A stretch of DNA of 64,000 nucleotides from Mesomycoplasma molare (GCF_024918955.1 NZ_CP103423.1:682001-746000), one strand, 5' to 3'. Shown: positions 1 through 6,459, counted from the stretch's first letter. Program-made: numbers and translations. Notes: a model not told the origin generated them from the letters alone.

Positions 1-239
1 TTGAATGCTGTTTTTGTTCTCTGTCTTAAATTGCGAATTTTTGAAAGTTTGAATTAAAAGTCCATAAATGTTCATTAAAAAAATTTTTGAATTTAATTTT
101 TTATTTTATTTTTTTATCTTAATTTTTTTATTTTTAAAATTATTTTATAAATTTTTTATATAATTTACTTATAGTTATTTTTATAAATATATATTTTTAT
201 ATATAAATATTAATAAATAAAAAATAAAATAATGAATAA

Positions 240-369
240 TTATGAACATTTAATGAATAATTATGAACTTTTAAATTGTAAAAAATAAGAAAAAATAAAA
301 ATATAAATAACAAAAATGCCTTAAAATAGGCAAAAAAAGTAATATTTTATTAAATGAACATTTATGAAC
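240..369 (+). repeat. TTATGAACA-type repeats, left group
   Basis: TTATGAACA occurs at 240-248 and TTATGAACT at 261-269, exactly 21 bp apart and both preceded by AATGAATAA. AAATGAACA (352-360) and TTATGAACA (362-370) follow 10 bp apart. An inverted copy (GTTCATT) lies near 70. The helical spacing suggests protein binding on one face. The word differs at two positions from the DnaA box TTATCCACA. Confidence 0.6.
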
Positions 370-468
370 ATTTAGAATTTAAAAATTAGTGAAAAAATGA
401 CAAAATTTGGCAACATTAGAATTTTAAGGGGTAAAATAACAACATTAGCTGAAAAATGTTGGCAAAAA

Positions 469-538
469 TTAGAACGATTTCGTAAAAAACTAGAACGATT
501 GAGCGAAAAACTAGAACGATTTCTTAAAAAACTAGAAC
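469..538 (+). repeat. 21-bp pitched TAGAAC array, four copies
   Basis: (T/C)TAGAAC occurs at 469, 490, 511 and 532, exactly 21 bp apart. The first three are followed by GATT, the fourth by ATTT. Each unit is separated by an A-rich linker such as CGTAAAAAA or GAGCGAAAAA. The pitch equals two helical turns, typical of iterons or operator arrays. The same motif is repeated in the opposite orientation at 612-724. Confidence 0.85.
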
Positions 539-611
539 ATTTTTTCTCTGTTATTTTTTGATTTGTATGTATAGTATGTATTATGAAAATTTTTTAGATT
601 TTAAAAATAAT

Positions 612-724
612 GTTCTAATTTAGGGGTAAAAACGTTCTAATTTTTATGTAAAATGTTCTGGATTTTGGCTAAAACGTTCTAGTTTTTGGGTCTAATGTTC
701 TAATTTAGGGGTCTAAAGTTCAGG
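612..724 (-). repeat. 21-bp pitched GTTCTA array, six copies, inverted
   Basis: GTTCTAA/GTTCTAG-type words start at 612, 634, 655, 676, 697 and 718 (steps 22, 21, 21, 21, 21). They are the reverse complement of the TAGAAC motif of the array at 469-538, so the two arrays face each other across about 73 bp. Two units carry TTTAGGGGT right after the core. The last copy is diverged (GTTCAGG). Confidence 0.85.
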
Positions 725-800
725 TTTTTTAGCAATTTTAGGGGTTTTCAGTCGTAATAATGGTGAAGTTGGTAAAAAGTTTGAACAATTTAAAGAAAAA

Positions 801-829
801 CAATGAACTTTTATGAACAATTATGAACA
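801..829 (+). repeat. TGAAC repeats at 10-bp pitch, right group
   Basis: ATGAAC occurs at 803, 813 and 823, exactly 10 bp apart, and the last two are full TTATGAACA words (811-819, 821-829). They mirror the left group at 240-369, so TGAAC-type sites flank the inner TAGAAC/GTTCTA arrays on both sides. Confidence 0.65.
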
Positions 830-1051
830 TTTAAATAAAAAGTATAATTTAGGGTGATTTTTTGCCCTTTTTTAATGTTTTTGAAGTATATAGTTTATTC
901 TATTTTTGAATTTTTGAATATTTCAATAAATTAGCAAACAACGGTTTTGGGTGTATCGAATTTTGAATTTTAAGACCTTAAATTTTCAGAAAAAATGCGT
1001 GATCGGGTAGGGCGTGTGGGGTAGACTGTTTATTTAAATTTTTTTATAACA

Positions 1052-1059
1052 CCCCCCCC
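1052..1059 (+). repeat. Homopolymeric C run (8 nt)
   Basis: An uninterrupted run of eight C in otherwise A/T DNA, about 30 bp after a G-rich stretch with GGGTAGGG and GTGGGG. Such runs are slippage-prone. I see no gene or clear promoter that it would control. Confidence 0.5.
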
Positions 1060-1296
1060 TATATATTATGTTTTTTAAGAATTTATTTTTCATTTTAAAA
1101 AAAATATTTTCATATCATTACGACTACCGGCATAAAACTTTAATAATATAATAGAACTGCCAACAATTTTCAACAACTTAAAACAACAACTACCTGCAGA
1201 GAATATCAACACCAACAGAACAACCACCAGCATAAGACCTTAAAAGCAACAAATCAACCTCCAACTTTCAAGGCAAAAGCAATTAATTTTTCTCGG

Positions 1297-1302
1297 TATA
1301 AT
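1297..1302 (+). promoter_or_regulatory. -10 box of the 47-aa ORF
   Basis: TATAAT at 1297-1302, preceded by CGG, lies 30 bp before the ATG at 1332. No convincing -35 hexamer is visible, common in mycoplasma promoters. The transcript would start near 1309 and carry the AAAGGAG ribosome site at about 1318-1324. Confidence 0.5.
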
Positions 1303-1331
1303 TTAATAAAAGTTATAAAAGGAGTTTTAAA

Positions 1332-1475
1332 ATGGAAGATCAATCAAAAAAAATGACTTTAACAGAATTTTTTGAAGCAATAGACAAAGAAAGTAAACCA
1401 ATTGATGAATTGCTGAAAGAAAATGGCGATTGAGATGAATTAGTTAGAGTTATGAATGCTTTAGCTAAATTATAA
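1332..1475 (+). CDS. Small acidic protein, 47 aa, unknown
   Basis: ATG at 1332 is preceded by a strong AAGGAG ribosome-binding site and a TATAAT box, so expression is plausible. The protein is 47 residues, contains one TGA-encoded tryptophan (residue 34) and is rich in Asp, Glu and Lys with a predicted helical pattern (MTLTEFFEAIDKE, then DELVRVMNALAKL). No signal peptide, cysteines or known motif are visible. I do not recognise a family. It sits between the repeat arrays and the toxin-antitoxin operon and could be a small regulator of the accessory region, but nothing in the sequence proves that. Confidence 0.55.
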
Positions 1476-1497
1476 AAATATAACGAGCATCAAAACA

Positions 1498-1516
1498 TTT
1501 TTTTTTTTTTTTTTTT
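1498..1516 (+). repeat. Homopolymeric T run (19 nt)
   Basis: Nineteen uninterrupted T run directly into the -35 hexamer TTGAAA (1515-1520) of the next promoter. It may also end the transcript of the 47-aa ORF, although no good stem precedes it. Length variation would change the DNA upstream of, or within, the promoter. Confidence 0.8.
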
Positions 1517-1544
1517 GAAACATTTAAAAATACTTTGCTATAAT
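1515..1544 (+). promoter_or_regulatory. Promoter TTGAAA-18-TATAAT
   Basis: TTGAAA at 1515-1520 and TATAAT at 1539-1544 with an 18-bp spacer and a TG two bases before the -10 box. Transcription would start near 1551, into a region with no ORF but clear inverted repeats. Confidence 0.55.
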
Positions 1545-1550
1545 TATTAA

Positions 1551-1665
1551 GTAATAAAAAATTAAAACTTATTAGTTTAAAGACCTTAGAAAAGGCGCTA
1601 AAGTTTATTAATATAATAAACAGCGAATAACCTTTAAAGCGCTAAATTATTAGTGTAAAATCTTT
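1551..1665 (+). ncRNA. Candidate structured small RNA
   Basis: Downstream of the promoter at 1515-1544 there is no ORF. Between about 1592 and 1648 the sequence can fold as AAAGG-CGCT-aaa-GTTTATT / AATAAAC-AGCG-aataa-CCTTT, a long interrupted hairpin. A second CGCT downstream (in AAAGCGCTAAA) can compete for AGCG. A small CCTT/AAGG hairpin precedes it. No clear terminator is seen before the toxin-antitoxin promoter at 1709, so the 3' end is a guess. It could be an untranslated leader of the toxin-antitoxin operon. Confidence 0.3.
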
Positions 1666-1708
1666 TTGCGGTAAGTAAATTTTTTATATAATTTTTTTAA
1701 CTTTTTGC

Positions 1709-1767
1709 TTGACTTTATTTTTTGTGGAGTTATAATATTAGTATGTATGATACATATTATACATATA
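1709..1767 (+). promoter_or_regulatory. Toxin-antitoxin promoter with palindromic operator
   Basis: TTGACT (1709-1714) and TATAAT (1731-1736) with a 16-bp spacer form one of the best promoters in the window. The start-site region that follows contains TATGTATgATACATA (1742-1756) and a third half site TATACATA. This is the layout expected for autorepression by a ribbon-helix-helix antitoxin. Confidence 0.7.
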
Positions 1768-1793
1768 AAAAAATGAAAGGAATGAAAAGCAAA

Positions 1794-2072
1794 ATGACAG
1801 TAAGAAAAACTATTACATTATCAGAAGAAGATTACGACTTAATTAAAATAAACGCGCAAGAGCGTGGACAAAGTTTTTCAGAATTCTTAAGAGAAAGTAC
1901 ACTAATAAGAATAAGAGAAGATGATAAATTAGATTTAGCGCAATATTTAGAAAAATACATCGGTCCGATTGACGAAGAAGAAGAAAAAGAATATGAAGAA
2001 TTATACGCAAGCGGAAAATTAGATATTAGCGACGAAGAAATAGAAAGAATAAAAAAAGAAAATGGGCTTTAA
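1794..2072 (+). CDS. RelB/DUF6290-type antitoxin, ribbon-helix-helix
   Basis: This is the upstream gene of a two-gene toxin-antitoxin operon. The N-terminus MTVRKTITLSEEDYDLI has the alternating beta strand and helix of ribbon-helix-helix DNA-binding antitoxins. The acidic tail (DEEEEKEYEELYASG) is typical of the part that covers the toxin. I chose ATG 1794 because an upstream in-frame codon at 1722 would lie inside the promoter. ATG 1782 or 1773 in the same frame are alternatives, and AAAGG at 1776-1780 is the only nearby ribosome-site candidate. The end overlaps the toxin by 11 bp, implying coupled translation. Probably represses its own promoter at the palindrome just upstream. Confidence 0.8.
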   Translation: MTVRKTITLSEEDYDLIKINAQERGQSFSEFLRESTLIRIREDDKLDLAQYLEKYIGPIDEEEEKEYEELYASGKLDISDEEIERIKKENGL

Positions 2073-2352
2073 TGTTATCTATTTAAAAGACGCTAAAAAA
2101 TTTATTAGAAAAAACGGAGCATATGGCCTAAGATTTATGAAACTTTTTGAAAGATTAGCAGAAAACAAAAAGAACTTAGCGTCCAAAAAATTTGACGTCA
2201 AACTTTTAACTAAATGCAAGAAAAAAGCATATAGAGCAAGAATTGGTAATTATAGAGCAGTTTTTAAAGTAATAGAAAACGATTTATTAATTATGGTTGT
2301 TGATATAGACAGTCGCGGCGAAATATACAAAAATTTAGAAAATAAATTATAA
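2062..2352 (+). CDS. RelE/ParE-family toxin
   Basis: A 96-residue basic protein with the RelE fold signature: an N-terminal beta strand followed by KDAKKFIRK, a central helix pair, then YRARIGNYRAVFKV and a final strand with DIDSRGEIYKN. Proteins of this family cleave mRNA at the ribosome or poison gyrase; close relatives with the YR.R.G.YR...I pattern are mRNA interferases. The gene overlaps the antitoxin by 11 bp and is followed at once by an intrinsic terminator, so the pair is a self-contained, transferable operon. Several GC-rich codons (GACGTC, CGCGGC) stand out from the neighbouring housekeeping genes. Confidence 0.85.
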   Translation: MGFNVIYLKDAKKFIRKNGAYGLRFMKLFERLAENKKNLASKKFDVKLLTKCKKKAYRARIGNYRAVFKVIENDLLIMVVDIDSRGEIYKNLENKL

Positions 2353-2374
2353 GCACCAACAACGGTGCTTTTTC
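2351..2374 (+). terminator. Terminator of the toxin-antitoxin operon
   Basis: AAGCACC-aacaac-GGTGCTT followed by TTTCT begins at the last base pairs of the toxin stop codon. Seven-base-pair stem, six-nt loop, U tail. Confidence 0.85.
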
Positions 2375-2411
2375 TATACTATAATTTAGAAGGAAAAACA
2401 GTAAAAAAGAT

Positions 2412-2436
2412 AGCCCGCAAGAGAGCGGACTTTTTA
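2412..2436 (+). terminator. Hairpin terminator
   Basis: AGCCCGC-aagaga-GCGGACT then TTTTATT, with one mismatch in the stem. It follows a TATAAT-like box at about 2379-2385, so a very short transcript of about 45 nt could start and stop here; otherwise it backs up the toxin-antitoxin terminator. Confidence 0.55.
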
Positions 2437-2530
2437 TTATTCTATTAATTTATTAATTATTGCGCTAAAGCACCAAAAAGAGCATTTTAAGGCGCATAAA
2501 TAAGCGAGATAATAATTTTATTAATAAGAA

Positions 2531-2651
2531 AAAAGAAAAGCGCCCTAAAGGCGCTAAAATTAATGTTATATATTTAATAATATTGCTTATCTATAAAACT
2601 ATATAAATAAACAGACGCTAAAAATTTATTTAAAAACTTTTTTTTCTAATA
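2531..2651 (-). ncRNA. Candidate minus-strand small RNA
   Basis: A minus-strand TATAAT (plus coordinates 2658-2663) precedes about 120 nt without an ORF that end in AGCGCC-tttag-GGCGCT (2539-2555) followed by TTTTCTTTTTT on the minus strand, a textbook terminator. An internal AAATAAA/TTTATTT pair could form a stem. No -35 box is convincing. No known RNA family is recognised. Confidence 0.3.
2539..2555 (-). terminator. Strong minus-strand terminator
   Basis: Six G/C-rich base pairs (AGCGCC / GGCGCT) with a five-nt loop. On the minus strand the stem is followed by TTTTCTTTTTT. Confidence 0.7.
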
Positions 2652-2689
2652 AATGTAATTATACCAAAATTTATTACGCACTAAAAAAG

Positions 2690-2732
2690 CGCATCCAAAA
2701 ACGAACGAGATGCGGGGGTGAAGAAAACCCCC
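2690..2732. terminator. Paired hairpins, probable terminator
   Basis: CGCATC...GATGCG (2690-2714) is followed on the minus strand by a T run, and the adjacent GGGGGT-gaagaaa-ACCCCC stem (2714-2732) is very strong. Together they form a double hairpin that would stop transcription mainly on the minus strand. Confidence 0.55.
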
Positions 2733-2849
2733 AATAAAATATTAGCACATTAATAGAAAGTTCATAGAACAAAATAATAATATTTAGAATTTAAAAATAA
2801 CTATATAAATATATCAATAAAAAAAATAAAAATATTTTTAAAAATTTAC

Positions 2850-2877
2850 TTGACTTAATTTTTTTTAACGGTAAAAT
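2850..2877 (+). promoter_or_regulatory. Promoter TTGACT-16-TAAAAT
   Basis: TTGACT at 2850-2855 and TAAAAT at 2872-2877 with a 16-bp spacer, similar to the toxin-antitoxin promoter (TTGACT-16-TATAAT). No ORF follows before the nusG terminator. Confidence 0.6.
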
Positions 2878-2883
2878 ATACTT

Positions 2884-3018
2884 GTAAGTTAGCGAATAAG
2901 AGCGCTAAAAAAACTCTCGCCGTGATATATTATTACTATATTATTTTACATTAAATTGAAATATATTTTTTAAAGTTATAAAAAATAAAGTGTGTTTTTT
3001 CACAAAACACACTATTTT
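2884..3018 (+). ncRNA. Candidate plus-strand small RNA
   Basis: The promoter at 2850-2877 and the hairpin at 2989-3013, which has a U-rich tail on the plus strand, delimit a transcript of about 130 nt with no ORF. Near its 5' end TTAGCG-aataagag-CGCTAA folds into a perfect six-bp stem, followed by ACTCTCGCC. It converges on nusG and would share the bidirectional terminator. No known family recognised. Confidence 0.35.
2989..3013. terminator. Bidirectional terminator after nusG
   Basis: AGTGTGTTTT-ttcac-AAAACACACT, a ten-bp stem beginning 7 bp past the nusG stop codon, with T-rich tails on both strands. Confidence 0.8.
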
Positions 3019-3019
3019 A

Positions 3020-3607
3020 TTATTTTTTTAAAACTTCTAATTCATTATAAGAAAAACGAGTAGGTGTTTTTCTTCCAAATACTTCTATTTCTACCCAAGC
3101 CTCTAATTTTTTGTCATCATTTTCTAAAACAATTCCTTCTGTTCCAGAAAATTTACCATCTACTACTTCAACTAGTGCACCGACTGTAAAAGGTGAGTCT
3201 ATTATTCCTGCATCGTATTTTGCCCAAGCCTTTTTCTCTGCTTCGAACATTTTTTTGATTTCTCTTGTAGAAACCGGAGTCGGTTTTGCTCCTTTTCCAG
3301 AAGAACCTACTAATCCTGTTACATACTGTGTATTACGAACAATAAATCAAGCTTCGTCAGTCATTAACATTTTTGCGAAAATATAACCTTTGTATAAATT
3401 TTCTTTTTTTAGAACGAATGATTGTCCTTTTATTTTCTTTTCTATTTCTTTTTGAGTTAGATGAGGTGCTTCGAATATTTTTATTTCTTCGAATAAATGA
3501 TCTAAAAAATCAGATTTTATTCTATTGTTTAAAGACTCTATAACATTTTCTTCTTTTCCGGAAATAGTCGAAATCATATATCATTTAAAATTTTCTTTAT
3601 TATCCAT
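3020..3607 (-). CDS. nusG: Transcription termination/antitermination protein NusG
   Basis: 195 aa. NusG binds RNA polymerase, suppresses pausing and links it to Rho or the ribosome. The N-terminal NGN domain starts MDNKENFKWYMISTISGKE, matching the usual W.V......E..V pattern, and contains GYIFAKM and the RNTQYVTGLVG segment. The C-terminal KOW motif is GALVEVVDGKFSGTEGIV. The start at 3607 is set by AGGAG eight bases upstream. Two TGA tryptophans lie inside. It ends the rpmG-secE-nusG operon, three bp after secE, the order found in most Firmicutes and mollicutes. Confidence 0.95.
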
Positions 3608-3609
3608 TA

Positions 3610-3822
3610 TTAAATTCCTACTCCTATTAAATTTCAAATTCAAGTTGCAACGAAAGAAATTAGTAAAAATATTATTGAACAAATAGTAACAAATAAAAGA
3701 ATTAAATAAAAATTATTTGTAGCATCTTTTTGAGACGGCCATTTTATTCTTTTAATTTCTTTCATTCAATTTCTAAAATAATATTTTTTTAATTTGTTTT
3801 TTTTAAGTTTTTTTTCTTTCAT
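3610..3822 (-). CDS. secE: Preprotein translocase subunit SecE
   Basis: 70 aa with a single membrane helix. SecE clamps SecY in the protein translocation channel. The basic cytoplasmic part contains the conserved motif MKEIKRIKWPSQKDA (W-P of the SecE signature), followed by a hydrophobic stretch from about residue 41 and a short WIWNLIG end in which both tryptophans are TGA. Start ATG 3822 has AAGGAAG upstream and overlaps the rpmG stop by one base (TAATG). Too short for a length-based ORF scan, but position between rpmG and nusG leaves little doubt. Confidence 0.93.
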
Positions 3823-3965
3823 TATTTTTCTTCCTTGTGTAAAGTTTGAACATTACATTTTTTACAAAATTTTTTCACAAATAATCTTTCTGTAATTGAT
3901 TTGTTTTTTACGTAATTTTTTGCTTTACAAATTTCACAAGCCAATGTAATCTTTTCTTTAGACAT
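3822..3965 (-). CDS. rpmG: 50S ribosomal protein L33
   Basis: 47 aa, typical L33 length. It has two CxxC pairs (ACEIC near residue 10 and FCKKC near residue 33) that bind zinc in the cysteine-containing L33 form. The middle carries the family pattern NYVKNKS. It overlaps secE by one base and follows the sigma-like gene by 29 bp. The rpmG-secE-nusG linkage is universal in this group. Confidence 0.93.
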   Translation of the reverse strand: MSKEKITLACEICKAKNYVKNKSITERLFVKKFCKKCNVQTLHKEEK

Positions 3966-3994
3966 AGTAATAAATATTATATATTATTTTTTTG

Positions 3995-4507
3995 TTATTT
4001 AAAATAATCATTAGCTTCTTGAACTACAGAATTCAAAAAATTTTTAATTTTAAAGGAACTTGTAAAATACTTTTTAGAAATATCTTTAACAGAATTCTTT
4101 TCTATAAAGTATAAATTCATAATATCTAATTCTTTAGGATTATATTTTTTAAAAAACTTTTCGCAATCTTCTTTATAAAATAATTCCTTATTATTTTCGT
4201 TAGAAATTTTTGTCAAAATTCCATCTTCAAAATCTATGGAATAATTCAAGATTTTATTGTTATTAGTTGTAAAACTTTTAGCATAAGCCATTAGTTTATT
4301 AAACATAATAGAATAAACTAGGCCATTAATATGATGAGTATTATCGTTCTTGAGTGCAATTTTGATAACATCATCTATTATCGATAAGCCATATAAATAA
4401 ATATCTTCTCAAGTTAAAGGTATTGCATTAAATTTTCTATATACATTTTTAGATGCTGCAATAATTACTTCTTGAAATTTTATAAATTTTATTTTATCTA
4501 GATCCAT
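3995..4507 (-). CDS. SigH-like alternative sigma factor, diverged
   Basis: 170 aa. The C-terminal part (about residues 115-165) has the sigma region 4 pattern: KELDIMNLYFIEKNSVKDISKKY, then a helix ending in FLNSVVQEA, comparable to a -35 recognition helix-turn-helix. The N-terminal half (LTWEDIYLYGLSIID) resembles region 2. Start ATG 4507 has AAGGAG upstream. In Bacillus the sigH gene occupies exactly this slot, between rlmB/yacP and rpmG-secE-nusG, which supports orthology better than the weak similarity does. In Mycoplasma genitalium a comparable small sigma factor (MG428) has been linked to recombination genes. Target promoters here are unknown. Confidence 0.65.
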
Positions 4508-4514
4508 TTTCTCC

Positions 4515-5195
4515 TTATTTAAGTTTAAATAAAATAATTCCCGTTGCTACCGAAACATTTAATGATTGAACAGTACCTTTTAATGGAATGTATATGTTTT
4601 GATCAGTCATTTTTTCAACGCTTTTTGAAATACCATTCGATTCAGAACCCATTATAATTGCTAATGGGTAATTAAAATTTACTTTATCGATTTCAATAGA
4701 ATTTTTACTAAGAGTTGTTCCGTAAATTCAAAAGTGCTCTTTTCTTAATCTTGTAATAAAGGCGCTTATAGAATTAACTTTAATAAATTTCATATTTACA
4801 AATCCACCAGAAGACACTTTTAAAACTGTATCTGTTAAATCAACTGAACGATCTTTTGGAATTATTATATGTTTTAAACCACTAGCATTTGCTGTTCTTA
4901 TTATCGCTCCAAAGTTATGTGGGTCTTTTATATGATCAAGTATTAATATTTTTTCTGCTTTATCTCTAAAAATAGTTTCAATATCATAATATTCTATTTT
5001 TTGTATTTCTGCTACAAAACCTTGGTGATTCTCTTTAACAAGATTATTTAAAAATACTTCATTTACTTTATTTATTTTAATACTTTTTGTAATCTTTAAA
5101 ATTTCTTCTGGTCTTGATGTAAAAATCTCAATTATTGGAACATTATTATTTATTGCATCAATTACAGAATTCTTCCCACATATAAATCTTCTCAT
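4515..5195 (-). CDS. rlmB: 23S rRNA 2'-O-methyltransferase RlmB (TrmH/SpoU family)
   Basis: 226 aa. The enzyme methylates a ribose in domain V of 23S rRNA using S-adenosylmethionine. The N-terminal substrate-binding domain begins MRRFICGKNSVIDAI. The SPOUT domain carries motif 1 ILDHIKDPHNFGAIIRTANASG, motif 2 IIMGSESNGIS and motif 3 IPLKGTVQSLNVSVATGI, all intact. I chose ATG 5195 with AAAGGGA upstream rather than the in-frame ATG at 5213. It lies between cysS and the sigma-like gene, 52 bp from cysS. Confidence 0.9.
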
Positions 5196-5247
5196 TTTTC
5201 CCTTTCTAATCATTGCTGAAAAAATTAATTTTTGCTATATTTTTCCT

Positions 5248-6459
5248 TTATATTAACCCTTTTTGAACAAGAATTTGTCTTAACTCATCTGCTTTTTGAA
5301 AATCTTTATTTTCTCTATATTTTTGCCATTGATAATACATATTTAAATCTTCTTTTTCTATTTTCTCATTAACAAAAGAAAAACCTAATATTTTATGAAC
5401 TTCAATTAAATTTGCATAATCTTTTTCTTTTAATAAAGTATTTAGTTCTTTATTAAAAGCTGAATTCTTTTTATCTAATATTAGTTTTATTAATTCTTTT
5501 ATTTTTATTTGATTAATTTCTTTTTCTATATTTGTTTGTTTTGTATGTAATAAAAAATTGATTTTTCTTAATTGTTTAATTTTATCTTCATTTGTTTTTA
5601 TTATATCGTTTGTTAAATCAATTGGATAAGTAATATTTGTAGTTAAAATAATTTGTCTAAAAGTGTCTGGATGAAATTTTGTAATAAAATCTTTAGCTAG
5701 CAAAATATTTCCAATGGATTTTGACATTTTAGTTCCATCTTTATTTAAAAAACCTGAATGAATTCATTTTTTTGTTATTTTAGAATTGGTTAATGAAAAA
5801 TGTTGTGCATTTTCGTTTTCATGGTGTGGAAATATTAGATCTATTCCTCCAGCATGTATATCTATAGTTTTTTTATCAAAGTAATAATAAATCATAGCCG
5901 CACACTCTGTGTGTCAACCTGGTCTACCTTTTCCAAATGGAGTTTCGAATTTAATACCTAAATTAGTTTCTTTTCATAAAGCAAAATCTTGAATATTTTT
6001 TTTATCATATTCATTTACTTCTTCATTTTTCATATCTTCTAATTTTCTATTAGAAATTTCGCCGTATTTTGGATTTTTAGTTACATCGAAAAATACATTA
6101 TTATTTTTTTTATAAGCTATTTTTTTATCTAAAAGTTCTTGAATATAATTAATTATTCAATCTATTTTTTCAGTAACTTTTATAATTTTTGTTGGAAAAT
6201 TAATGTTATATAAACTAAACAATTTTATATATTCTTGATAGTAAAATTCACTAATTTCCTTTTCAGTTTTATTTTCTTCTATAGCTTTATTTATTATTTT
6301 ATCATCTATATCTGTAATATTATGAAGATAATTAACTTCAATTCCATTAAATAATTTAACTCTGTTTAAAATATCAAAATACATTAAAGATCTCATGTTC
6401 CCAATATGAACATGATTATAAACAGTAGGTCCACATAAATATAAAGTTTCTTTTATCAT
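5248..6459 (-). CDS. cysS: Cysteinyl-tRNA synthetase
   Basis: 403 aa, the short form usual in mycoplasmas. It charges tRNA-Cys. The first residues [24 protein letters not shown] contain the zinc-ligand cysteine and the HIGH-type signature [12 protein letters not shown] is the second ATP-binding signature; GWHTECAAM and [15 protein letters not shown] are class I CysRS blocks. Several tryptophans are TGA. An in-frame TTG/ATG extension to 6522 is not conserved in the family, so I start at 6459, with GGAG 13 bases upstream. The gene begins one base after the YgjP gene stop. Confidence 0.94.

Larger units (their letters stand above)
1..1331. other. Accessory non-coding region with repeat arrays
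   Basis: I see no protein gene on either strand in these 1.3 kb, allowing for TGA as tryptophan. The DNA is extremely A+T-rich. It contains the 21-bp pitched GAAC/GTTC arrays (469-538 and 612-724), TGAAC repeats on both sides of them (240-369, 801-829), a G-rich stretch near 990-1025 and an eight-C run at 1052-1059. The word AAGACCTTA occurs at about 972 and 1234 and again at 1580. Replication origin, plasmid or element end, and regulatory array are all possible; the left edge is cut by the window. Confidence 0.6.
2353..3019. other. Non-coding region with terminators and possible small transcripts
   Basis: No protein gene is visible in these 667 bp on either strand. The stretch holds at least four strong hairpins, two good promoters and a repeated GCGCTAAA word (about 2464, 2551, 2899). 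The best reading is two short orphan transcripts: one on the minus strand ending at 2539, one on the plus strand starting near 2884. A palindrome GTTCATAGAAC at 2760-2770 joins both GAAC core types of the arrays at the left end. Confidence 0.5.

Noticed and set aside
469-724. CRISPR array
   Set aside because: The conserved unit is only 7-10 bp with a 21-bp period and reversed orientation in the middle; there are no spacers of 30 bp and no cas genes.
1-1331. Definite chromosomal oriC
   Set aside because: No dnaA or dnaN in view and the TTATGAACA word differs at two bases from the DnaA box; kept only as a possibility.
1722-1793. N-terminal extension of the antitoxin from 1722
   Set aside because: The codons lie within the -35/-10 region and operator of its own promoter.
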